A DNA stretch of 64,000 nt, taken from NCBI GenBank assembly GCA_028554795.2, contig CM068824.1:159546289-159610288 (forward strand). Reading direction: 5' to 3'. The number at the start of each line of letters is the position of its first letter. Position 1 is the first letter of the stretch. This document shows, in pieces, positions 1-8,961 of the stretch. This stretch comes from Sinohyriopsis cumingii (taxonomy: Eukaryota > Mollusca > Bivalvia > Unionida > Unionidae). The position numbers and the translations under genes were made by a program. The notes below the pieces were generated by a model. The model was not told the DNA's origin. It saw nothing but the letters and a program-made list of their open reading frames with translations, and did not search any database.

Positions 1-127
1 AAGTTATGACGTATTTATCACCGTCGAGTTTAAACTCTGCGCCGAACCCGTCGTAGATTGATTTAATCACATCAATAACTTCATCCATGGTGGGGGTTTT
101 CTTGGTGTGTTTTGATTTTCTGGTCAT
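1..127 (-). pseudogene. Unknown small gene, left-arm copy, cut by window edge
   Basis: The start codon is at 127-125 and the reading frame runs off the left window edge. It is the palindromic partner of the complete gene at 4502-4723 and encodes the same lysine/threonine-rich N-terminus followed by an acidic helix. Function is unknown. The copy may be intact outside the window; it is called broken here only because it is incomplete in view. Confidence 0.45.
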
Positions 128-180
128 TATTATCATTAACATATTTTTAAAACAAATGTTGGACAACACTTGGTTGGTGA

Positions 181-354
181 TAATACAGGTCTTAGATTTC
201 AAATCTAAATCTTCTATTATTGTTATTGTAGGAACCCTTAGATTGACAATCTGAAAGAAAAAGTGGAGAAAGTGTCAGAATCATTAATAACAAATATAAT
301 TATATTTGATTCTGACACTTTCTCCATCCTGAGACAGGGTTTAGATTGACAATC
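181..354 (+). repeat. Stem-loop module, copy a
   Basis: The module includes a perfect 20-bp inverted repeat (264-283 against 307-326) around a 23-nt loop with no G and only two C. The core is flanked by a 14-base direct repeat TTAGATTGACAATC at 238-251 and 341-354, itself centred on the small palindrome AGATTGACAATCT. An upstream palindrome around AGATTTCAAATCT lies near 192-204. Nearly identical modules occur at 3026-3198 (same orientation) and 4275-4448 (inverted). It may be an origin, a terminator or a tiny mobile element. Confidence 0.85.
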
Positions 355-372
355 CCGGGTCGTGTCAGGAGC

Positions 373-660
373 TCAAATACGAGTTGTACCCGGTTGCTCG
401 GATGGTTGGTCAGCGGGCTTATGGCGCCGTTGTTGCAGGTCAAAAAGCTTATTTGGAAGACTTTGATCTTTTTCCTGGCGTTGTTTTAAAAATTCTTCAA
501 CGGTTGGCGCAGGTTTCTTTTTTCTGTTGCAGTAATCAATGAGAGCATGATATCTAGGACCGCCACAATCACAACAGAGTTGATGTTCACCCCGGACACC
601 TTTATTACACACCAAACACGGTTTAGGTCCCGTGGATTTATCCTTTCTTGCGGATATCAT
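373..660 (-). CDS. Small zinc-binding protein (two CxxC pairs)
   Basis: This 95-residue protein has two zinc-ligand pairs near residues 15-32, CLVC and CDCGG, separated by a short basic loop containing GVRG, then a YxxL-type helix and a charged glutamine-rich tail. The same pattern (CLVC, TRG, CFSCGG, KYREL) occurs in the Polinton protein at 26519-26809, so I place both in one family. DNA or RNA binding is a guess from the zinc pairs and basic charge. A 23-codon basic ORF lies just upstream at 657-728 on the same strand and its TGA overlaps this ATG (ATGA), suggesting coupled translation or an old N-terminal extension. The right-arm copy (3974-4255) is frameshifted, so this is the better-preserved one. 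Confidence 0.6.
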   Translation of the reverse strand: MISARKDKSTGPKPCLVCNKGVRGEHQLCCDCGGPRYHALIDYCNRKKKPAPTVEEFLKQRQEKDQSLPNKLFDLQQRRHKPADQPSEQPGTTRI

Positions 661-826
661 GTGAATACCTCAGAATTTCGCGTACGAATTTTTTTCCGCA
701 CGGTTTTGATGGTCCTTGTAGAAGCCATTTGCATTTGTTTGTGGTAAACAACGAAGTCGGCATTATATTACAGCTTATGTTAATTAAATTTTAAATAGTA
801 ATTAGACTTTTAAATCCATTCTATAT

Positions 827-2991
827 ATGGGCTTTAACACTGATATAATACATTCAATAGATCCAAGACTATATGTGTTGGAAATCCCAATCCGATGCGC
901 AGAGACGATCGTGTATGTGTTTGATGTTATTCCTGACGATCAGTTAATCGATAACGCCAAGACTGATTTGTTTTATTTGCGAGAATACTACTCTAGATAT
1001 CTTAGTTCGATACGTGATGTTGTTTACTTTGATCGGAAGTGTGACGCAATTAATATTCTTAAGATGCGAAGTTATGACGGCAGCAAATATATGTTGCCGG
1101 GTATCATTATACAACATTTTGATAAATTCTACATGTTTGTGTCCGATAAGGATTTTAAACTGATCTCGCCTGCATTTGCGGGGCAATCAGCTGTTACGGA
1201 GGTTATTTCTCGAGAACGACAACGATATCTTGTATTTGATATTGATACTAAACAAATTAACACCGACGACGTGATTGAGTATTTTTCCGAGCTATGCAAC
1301 GCTGCCAACGATGAAATATTATTGTATGAAACGAATAGCGGTTATCATGTGCTTGTCAAATCGATTACAGTTAGTTTTGACGAACACGCTAAGTTGGTAA
1401 ATACTGCAGCGGAACAAAATCCAAAATGGGCCATAGACAAACAAGCTGGACTTTATAGTATCAAGCTTTCCGGGACAAGGTCAAACAAATCTTTCTCGCA
1501 GTGTAAAAAATTATTCGTGGTGGTCATTTTACTGCCGCGCAATTACTTTTTTGTCCTGTTTCGATTCAATCAGAGTGCATGAAGGCTATCGAATTAATGA
1601 TTCCCGCGCATGTATCCGATGATCTCTCTGAGGAGAAACTGGTTAAGATTTCTGTCGCGCTGACGGGTCAACCTGATCAAGTTCTCGGTGTGATAAATAC
1701 CAGTATGAATAGATTAGCGGTATCAAGACGACCAGGACACTTTTGTAACATCTGTCACCACAAACACGGATACAACGAACTTAACGGATACGTAGAAATC
1801 AAATGTGACAACTGTCTTGTTTATGTTCATTCAGATTGTTTCATTGTTGTCTGTCCAAGAGGGTCTGGTAAAATAACAATTTCGCGCGGAGACATTGATG
1901 ATCAAGTCAGTGCTGTTTTACAAGGAACATCAACTAATTATGTGATTGGTACCGTCGTTGACAAATTACCAGAATAACAACGAAATCTTGAATATATCAA
2001 GTATTTAATGTCTGCGAATTATTGTCGAACTGATCATCCTGGAGAGTTTCCCGATAGGATTCCAGATTGTTTCTACAAAGAACCGCCAAAACATCAATCA
2101 GGGTTAGATTGTAAAATTGTTCCTGATGGGGACTATACTGATGGATCAACTTGTGGAATGGGGAAAACCGAGGATGCTATGGCATCAATAAAACCAGGAC
2201 AATCAAGGTTGCATAGTTATCGAAAAACTCTTACGGAAAAAATTAAGGCGGATTATGGATTTGAATCTTACATTGATATTGTTGGAGATATTGTGTTTAA
2301 TCTCGGTGGATCTAGAAGTGTTATTATCCAAGTTGAATCACTAGCTCGTGTGCGGGGAATTCCAGATGTTATTACTGTTGACGAGTGGCACAGGATTCGA
2401 CGCCAGTGTTTCTCCTCAGTGGTGCACAGTCGTCATCGTTGGGACAAGCTTGATGGATTAATCACTGCACCATCGCGAGTAATTGTTCTTGACGCGGACG
2501 CAGACAATGATGAGTTGGTGTTGTTCCGAGTTTAACTAGGACGATCTGAGATAAAATTTATCATCAACGACTATAAACCCGATCATGATAAGAAATTTAT
2601 TGTGGAAAAAGCTCACAAAGACAATTTAGCTGCGTTGTTGGACTGTCTCGCGGAGGGAAATCGTGCCATGGTATTTACCCACAATAAATCTCACACGATA
2701 TCCTCCGTGGAAGGTATTGCACGACAATTACAACATCGAGGATTTCGCACGAAGTATTATCACGCTGAAACTGATTCAGTACAGAAGAAGAATGACTTTA
2801 GTGACATCAATAACGCGTTCAATAATACTGATGTGGTTGTGTTCAATCACACACTGGAGGCAGGAGTTAGTATCGTTGATGAGCGATTCAAGCATTTGTT
2901 TTTGTTTTCTGAAGAAATAGGTTCTTTCGAAGCCACAAACAAGCAATACACCGTTCCAGATATGTGTCAGAAATCCATTATTCTGCGGTGA
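827..2991 (+). pseudogene. Archaeo-eukaryotic primase fused to UL9-like SF2 helicase, broken
   Basis: The first 251-codon frame (827-1582) shows the AEP primase signature: FDID at residues 137-140 (catalytic DxD), SGYH at 171-174 (motif II histidine) and AID around residue 204 followed by a KLSGTRS basic stretch. Near 1500-1579 the frame shifts. The following frame has a CNIC...CDNC...HSDC zinc cluster (about 1747-1848), a Walker A loop GMGKT (near 2155), a possible DE box in VDEWH, LDADAD, and a motif V-like AGVSI (near 2863). All of this lies in one frame interrupted by TAA stops at 1975 and 2533. The helicase order resembles the herpesvirus origin-binding (UL9) family. The end is lost near motif VI where module b begins. 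Known role of such proteins: origin melting and primer synthesis. This copy should be non-functional as one polypeptide. Confidence 0.75.
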
Positions 2992-3025
2992 CCCAGCGCC
3001 ACAAACATGTTTCATTGACTCGCAT

Positions 3026-3198
3026 AATACAGGTCTTAGATTTCCAATCTAAATCTTGTATCGTTGTTATTGTAGGAACCCTTAGATTGACAATCTGAAA
3101 GAAAAAGTGGAGAAAGTGTCAGAATCATTAATAACAAATATAATTATATTTGATTCTGACACTTTCTCCATCCTGATACAGGGTTTAGATTGACAATC
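3026..3198 (+). repeat. Stem-loop module, copy b
   Basis: This is a direct repeat of copy a. The 20-bp stem is 3108-3127 against 3151-3170 with the same 23-nt loop. The flanking 14-base repeats are at 3082-3095 and 3185-3198. It starts shortly after the truncated helicase end and stops next to the 71-bp insert at 3200. Confidence 0.85.
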
Positions 3199-3199
3199 T

Positions 3200-3270
3200 A
3201 ATGCCTTGCCATTATAACGCTATCCATGTGTCATAGAAAAAATGTATGATAATGTCTGATGACCTTTTTA
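3200..3270 (+). repeat. 71-bp insert matching 6826-6896
   Basis: This stretch matches 6826-6896 in the same orientation with two mismatches by eye. It begins just after module b and ends at the base before the right palindrome arm starts, so it looks like filler DNA at a rearrangement joint. The partner lies in a host intron immediately before the minisatellite at 6955. Confidence 0.85.
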
Positions 3271-3806
3271 CGATTTGACAAGCACATGATAACCACTATT
3301 CGTTTCAAAAAATAATATTTCATCGTTGGCAGCGTTGCATAGCTCAGAAAAATACTCATTCACGTCATCGGTGTTAATTTGTTTAGTATCAATATAAATA
3401 CAGGATATCGTTGTCGTTCTCGAGAAATAACCTCCGTAACAGCTGATTGCCCCGCAAATGCAGGCGAGATCAGGTTAAAATCCTTATCGGACAAAAACAT
3501 GTAGAATTTATCAGAATGTTGTATAATGATGCCCTGCAACATATATTTGCTGCCGTCATTACTTCGCATCTTAAGAATATTAATTGCGTCACACTTCCGA
3601 TCAAAGTAAACAACATCACGTATCGAACTAAGATATCTAGAGTAGTATTCTCGCAAATAAAACAAATCAGTCTTGGCGTTATCGATTAACTGATCGTCAG
3701 GAATAACATCAAACACATACACGATCGTCTCTGCGCATCGGATTGGGATTTCCAACACATACTGTCTTGGATATATTGGATGTATTATATCAGTGTTAAA
3801 GCCCAT
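3271..3806 (-). pseudogene. Primase N-terminal fragment, right-arm copy
   Basis: Reading leftward from an ATG at 3806, this frame repeats the first part of the primase at 827 with a few substitutions. A frameshift just before the catalytic DxD sends it out of frame, and the arm ends at 3271, soon after the motif II region. No active primase can come from this copy. Confidence 0.75.
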
Positions 3807-3973
3807 ATATAGCATGGATTTAAAAGTCTAATTGCTATTTAAAATTTAATTAACATAAGCTCTAATATAATGCCGACTTCGTTGTCTACCACAAACAAAT
3901 GCAAATGGCTTCTACAAGGATCATCAAAACCGTGCGGAAAAAAATTCGTACGCGAAATTCTGAGGTATTCACA

Positions 3974-4255
3974 TGATATCCGCCAGAAAGAATAAATCCA
4001 CGGGACCTAAACCGTGTTTGGTGTGTAATAAAGGTGTCCGGGGTAAATATCAACTGTTGTGATTGTGGCGGTCCTAGATATCATGCTCTCATTGATTACT
4101 GCAACAGAAAAAGAAACCTGCGCCAATCGTTGAAGAATTTTTAAAACAACGCCAGGAAAATGATCAAAGTCTTCCAAACAGCTTTTTGACCTGCAACAAC
4201 GGCGCCATAAGCCCGCTGACCAACCATCCGAGCAACCGGGTACAACTCGTATTTG
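3974..4255 (+). pseudogene. Zinc-protein gene, right-arm copy, frameshifted
   Basis: This is the palindromic partner of the gene at 373-660. It keeps the start codon and the first CxxC pair (CLVC), but small deletions shift the frame before the second pair and a TGA follows at once. Further single-base losses are visible downstream. The better state of the left copy shows that the arms have decayed independently. Confidence 0.7.
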
Positions 4256-4274
4256 AGCTCCTGACACGACCCGG

Positions 4275-4448
4275 GATTGTCAATCTAAACCCTGTCTCAG
4301 GATGGAGAAAGTGTCAGAATCAAATATAACTATATTTGTTATTAATGATTCTGACACTTTCTCCACTTTTTCTTTCAGATTGTCAATCTAAGGGTTCCTA
4401 CAATAACAATGATAGAAGATTTAGATTTGAAATCTAAGACCTGTATTA
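4275..4448 (-). repeat. Stem-loop module, copy c (inverted)
   Basis: This is the inverted copy of module a. The stem is 4303-4322 against 4346-4365, again 20 perfect base pairs with a 23-nt loop. The loop differs from copy a by one base, while the stem is unchanged in all three copies. Confidence 0.85.
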
Positions 4449-4501
4449 TCACCGAGCAAGTGTTGTCCAACATTTGTTTTAAAAATATGTTAATGATAAT
4501 A

Positions 4502-4723
4502 ATGACCAGAAAATCAAAACACACCAAGAAAACCCCCACCATGGATGAAGTTATTGATGTGATTAAATCAATCTACGACGGGTTCGGCACAGAGTTTAAA
4601 CTCGACGGTGATAAATACGTCATAACTTATCCTGAATGGCCTGGCGACGACAACGAGTTGGTTCATTTTTGTAATCGAAGCGCCATTAATGGGTTTTTCA
4701 ACCAGAAACCACATTTGGACTAA
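4502..4723 (+). CDS. Small unknown protein of the palindromic element
   Basis: The 73-codon frame starts at the ATG at 4502; an earlier in-frame ATG at 4409 lies inside module c and is a less likely start. The protein has a basic N-terminus, an acidic helix (DEVIDVIKSIYDGFG) and a short beta-rich part with YVITYPEW, ending HLD. I do not recognise a family. It sits next to the stem-loop module on both palindrome arms, oriented away from it. A 13-base inverted repeat (TTTCAACCAGAAA at 4696-4708 and its complement at 4788-4800) overlaps the 3' end. Confidence 0.45.
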   Translation: MTRKSKHTKKTPTMDEVIDVIKSIYDGFGTEFKLDGDKYVITYPEWPGDDNELVHFCNRSAINGFFNQKPHLD

Positions 4724-5644
4724 CTGAGGAGGACCTCCCAAAGAGGCTTATGTTTTGAGAGTTCCTCTTGAAACGTAGTCGACGTTATTTCTGGTTGAAA
4801 CCCCTCCTTGTGGAGACCTTATTTCGACATTTGGAACCTTCTAAAGTTTGTAGTAGTTCGCCCTCCCTGCTGCTGCAATTGCTGCTCTTTTCTGTCAGGA
4901 AATACTGTGTAGAGCTTGCCATATGTAACACAGATAAAACTTATGTTACTTCCAGTCAAATGAACAACTGTGGGACACATTAACATCAACTCCTATGTAA
5001 ATAAGGTAGCTCAAGGATATAACACACACACACACGTGCACACACACACACACACACACACACCTCTATGTAAACTACATGAATGAAAGCTGTAAATGTA
5101 AATATTTTACAGCATTTATAACACATCAGGTTGACACTAATTGTATGTGACACAGCTCTATCAAATAATAATATCAGACTGGACCAGGAGTCAAGTGCAG
5201 CATGTGCCCTAAAACCAAAATACTTCATTCACAGTGTTCACCCACAAGACAATTTAAAAAATGAAATAGTAGTACTTGTATTTCTACTTGATGCCCTGTA
5301 TTTGTGGCCCCATCATAGCTTTAATATGTAAGTCTTTTTGACATGAAAAATAAAGAATGTTCCACCTGGCTGTTTTAGTTGCAAAAGTAAAGACTATATT
5401 AAAACTGACTTTTACAAGCAGGTTTAGATCTCTTTGAAAGATGGCATTCTAAGTGATATAATTGTTTTTGAGGCAACAACATTAGATTTACTGGTGTGGC
5501 AACAACATTAGATTTACTGGTGTGGCTAGAGTGGGTTTGAAATACCTTAATGCAGCAAGAATGCTGAGGGCCAAAACAAGTCGTCCGAAAGTTCATGTCA
5601 TATACTATTGGACATTTCTTTGCATTTTGCAAGAGAACTCTTAC
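4724..5644. other. Element border and host intron; CA microsatellite
   Basis: From 4724 to about 4810 there are nested short palindromes (4696-4708 with 4788-4800; AAGAGG with CCTCTT near 4740-4770), which may mark the edge of the palindromic element. A CA-rich microsatellite lies at 5021-5063. A 25-base direct repeat (GTGTGGCAACAACATTAGATTTACT type) occurs near 5472-5525. I see no exon with good splice sites here, so the next SVEP1 exon is probably outside the window. Confidence 0.5.
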
Positions 5645-5785
5645 CCTCTAAATTAAAGTCAAATTTGACGGATCCATCCATGACTTCACCTCTAGGCTCC
5701 ATTTTCTCAAATTTGTAGTCAGATCTCTTGACACGCCTTGTGTCCCTCTTTCTGCGTCCGAGAACAACCCTTATTCTGTTTAACT
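5645..5785 (-). CDS. SVEP1: SVEP1-like exon, basic region
   Basis: 141 bp, phase 1 in and out. The acceptor follows TTTCTACAG and the donor is GTAAGA. It encodes 47 residues including a strongly basic run (GRRKRDTRRVKR, a possible furin-like site) and then VKFDFNLE. There is no named domain. It joins in frame to the exon at 6611-6683. The basic run could be a processing site; that is inference. Confidence 0.7.
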
Positions 5786-6610
5786 CTGTAGAAATAATAG
5801 GATTATGTCTCATTATATTTGTCAAAAATGTTCAAAAGGCAGAGATTAATTTTTTGCACATGGCTTATAATGGGTTCTTTTGAATGGGACTATTTTTCCA
5901 TATGGGATTAAGAAATGCAGACGAATTCCATATAGTAGGTGATTCAGTTATTTTAAACAATAGGAGTTCTATTTTGTAGTCCACCTTTGTTAAGTATGAA
6001 AACAGTTTTAACATAAATCTTATCTAATCTATATTAAAATTTATTTTAATTGACTTTGATCTAGAATGTGGTTGGATATTTGAATGGATGGACACACACA
6101 CATGCACACTAAAGTGATCGTTGTGTCAAGGATGTGCCACAGTGATCTCATTGAAAAGGTTAATTTTTTCTGAAATTGTACAACATCTGTACATGTTAAT
6201 TAAAGGAATTAATACATGAGCTATATTTGCAGCCAGTCCCTGCATGGACATCATACAACTTTTAAAATTAAAAATAATGATCAAAAATTACCGTTCAGAA
6301 TTTTAATCCCACTCAAACAGAAGCATTTCAAACTCACAGACATATTCAATAGCTATAACAAAATAGGCTGAGTTCAAGATTTCATGTCAAAATATTAATA
6401 ACTTTTCGACATATTTTATCCAGAAGTTTTAAATATTTTGTAAATTCAAGGCAAGTCTCAGTACCTCTCTAACTAAAGCTTCGTATTCCACCAGAGGTGA
6501 TTTACCTAGCTGATTCATTCCACTATTGCATCATGGGTGATTTACCTAGTTGATTCTTTAAATACACATTCAGGATGATTATACTTGCAAGAGTACAATA
6601 AAAATCTTAC

Positions 6611-6683
6611 CATTTTCCTCCTCACAGGTTGTTTGAAGTTTGTCCACATGACAAGAGACGTTTTCCTCACAAAGTTCATTAAC
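6611..6683 (-). CDS. SVEP1: SVEP1-like exon, cysteine-containing linker
   Basis: 73 bp, phase 0 in, phase 1 out. The acceptor follows CATCTCTCAAG and the donor is GTAAGA. It encodes VNELCEENVSCHVDKLQTTC plus four residues, with three cysteines likely disulfide-bonded. It connects in phase with the exon at 12099-12223 upstream and 5645-5785 downstream, which is the main support since it is so short. Confidence 0.65.
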
Positions 6684-6825
6684 CTTGAGAGATGTTAAAA
6701 AAAAAAAACAATCAGGGAACTTGCTTGATACAGAAGTTGTGACAAACCACATACTTTTATTCAAGGGAAAATATTATCCTGGTCAAACAAGCATAACTTT
6801 AATTTACTGGTATTCATTTATGTAC

Positions 6826-7905
6826 AATGCCTTGCCATTATAACGCTATCCATGTGTCATAGAAACAATGTATGATAATGTCTGATCACCTTTTTATGAC
6901 TATATGTGACACATACAATTTTACTAATATCTAATGAAATAGGATTTATAAGCATACTCATCTTATCACAGGAGCCATGTTATAATGAAGGGCCTTATAA
7001 CAGGACTAATGTTATAATGAAGGGCCTTATAACAGGAACCATGTTATAATGAAGGGCATTATAACAGGCCTCATGTTATAATGAAGGGCCTTATAGCAGG
7101 AATCATGTTATAATGAAGGGCCTTATAACAGGACTCATTTTATAATGAAGGGCCTTACAACAGGACTCATGTTATAATGAAGGCCTTACAACAGGACTCA
7201 TGTTATAATGAAGGGCCTTATAACAGGAATCATTTTATAATGAAGGGCCTTATAACAGGAATAATGTTATAATGAAGGACCTTATAACATCAATCATGTT
7301 ATAATAAAAGGCCTTATAACAGGAATCATGTTATAATGAAATTCCTAATAACAGGAATCATGTTATGATGAAGGGCCTTATAACAAGAATCATTTTATAA
7401 TGAAGGGCCTTATAACAGGAATCATGTTAATAACAGGAATCATGTTATAATGAAGGACCTTATAACATAAATCATGTTATAATGAAGGGCCTTATAACAG
7501 GACTCATGTTATAATGAAGGGCCTAATAACATGAGTCATGTTATAATAAAGGGCCTTAAAACAGGAATCATGTTAAAATGAAGGGCCTTATAACAGAAAT
7601 CATGTTATAATGAAGAGACGTATAACAGAAGCCATGATATTACGATGGTCCATAATCATGGGAACCATATTATAATAAAGAGCCTTTATAAAAAGAACCA
7701 TGTTTAATAAAGGGCATTATAACAGGAAACATGTTACAATGAAAGATCGTATAATAGGAGTCATGTTATTATGAACAGCCACATAATGGAAACCAAGTTA
7801 TAATGAGCGACTTGAGCATGGAAACCATGTTATAATGAACGACTTGATCATGGGAACCATATTATAATGAAGGGCCTTGTCATGGTAACCATGTTATAAC
7901 AAAGA
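6826..7905. repeat. Minisatellite of about 32 bp in host intron
   Basis: About 30 degenerate copies of a unit containing CATGTTATAATGAAGGGCC and CTTATAACAGGAAT run from about 6955 to 7905, with the most diverged copies on the right. The first 71 bases (6826-6896) are the partner of the insert at 3200-3270. Confidence 0.85.
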
Positions 7906-8244
7906 GCCATATAGTGGGGGAGCACTGTAAAGACGTGATTTTTTGTCAATCTTAAATTTAATTATGATCCTAATATGAAAATCTTGTTAATTTATTGACT
8001 TATTTCATTATTTGTTACTGTTCATTAACATGTTTTGGGATTATTTCTAATTAACCTAACATTTTAATACCTTTTTTCCAGACGCCAAATGTGTTAATGA
8101 CAGAACATTGATTTGGAGTCCACCATGTTCTTTTTAAGACATGAACAAGAACACCCAAACTTATTTATGCAAATTTCCAGCCTCTTATAGAAATCATCTC
8201 GCAGTTTATATTGAATCTTTCTCTTACTCAGCATCCTTATCCTT

Positions 8245-8455
8245 TATAAAATGTATAGTTCTCCTGTTACAAAATGTATATGTTACGAAATGTATATTTT
8301 TCCTGTTACAAAATGTTTATTTTACAAAATGTATAGTTTTCCTGTTACAAAATGCATAGTTTTCCTGTTACAAAATGTATAGTTTTCCTGTTACAAAATG
8401 TACCGTTTTACTGTCACAAAATGTATAGTTTTCCTGTTACAAAATGTATAGTTCT
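8245..8455. repeat. Tandem repeat of about 23 bp
   Basis: About nine copies of TGTTACAAAATGTATAGTTT plus TCC, with variants. It ends a few bases before the left end of the CACTGG transposon. No coding meaning is apparent; the small ORF across it is a repeat artefact. Confidence 0.8.
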
Positions 8456-8729
8456 TCATATTGAATACACTGGTCAACAGTGAAATCATTACTGACTTGA
8501 AAAGGCCCTAATCTGTAGTATTTTGGTGTGCCGAACACGAATATAACCGTGAAAAATTTGTATTGGCTCTCGTTTTGAAGATATTCATATACCTCATTTT
8601 CTATGTTTCACTGTGTAAATTTCTCCAGTAGGACTGCAGCAACATCCGGAATAATGATGTAACATTGCATAATACCATCATGCTCACATCATCCACAGTT
8701 GATTGCATCATTTTCTGATGCAATGCAAT

Positions 8730-8847
8730 ACTAATGCCATGCGGCTGCTGAAGTAAGTTGACGTCAGCAGTGTACTATACATGTGTAGGCCTATTATACT
8801 AATGCCAGGCGGCTGCTGAAGCTGACGTAAGCAGTGTACTATATAAA
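8730..8847 (+). promoter_or_regulatory. Putative transposon promoter with duplicated upstream box
   Basis: A segment with ACTAATGCCA, GCGGCTGCTGAAG, a TGACGT core and AGCAGTGTACTATA occurs twice, at about 8730-8777 and 8799-8842. The second copy runs into TATATAAA at 8840-8847, a good TATA box about 115 bases before the ATG. The TGACGT cores resemble CRE/ATF sites. No expression evidence is available. Confidence 0.5.
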
Positions 8848-8961
8848 GCCCAATCAGATAGGTTCAGCATTTAAAATATTTTAGACGTTGTGCGAGACAG
8901 TTCAAGCTACTGTTACATAAAACTTATTATTTTATCCATTTACGTACAATAAAGAACAGTA

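Larger units (their letters stand above)
1..1363 (+). repeat. Left arm of large imperfect palindrome
   Basis: This stretch reappears in reverse complement at 3271-4628. It contains the start of a small unknown gene, a stem-loop module, the zinc-protein gene and the first part of the primase gene. The arms differ by scattered substitutions and small indels, so the inversion is not brand new. Base 1 pairs with about base 4628, so the arm may continue outside the window. The space between arms (1364-3270) holds the rest of the primase-helicase gene, a third stem-loop module and a 71-bp insert. Confidence 0.92.
3271..4628 (-). repeat. Right arm of large imperfect palindrome
   Basis: Reverse complement of 1-1363. 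It carries decayed copies of the primase N-terminus and zinc protein, module c, and the start of an intact copy of the small gene that is cut off at the left window edge. The length differs from the left arm by about five bases. Confidence 0.92.

Noticed and set aside
1975..2535. Two in-frame TAA codons read as sense codons (alternative genetic code)
   Set aside because: The same gene also has a frameshift and a lost 3' end, and the Polinton genes use TAA as a normal stop, so decay is the simpler reading.
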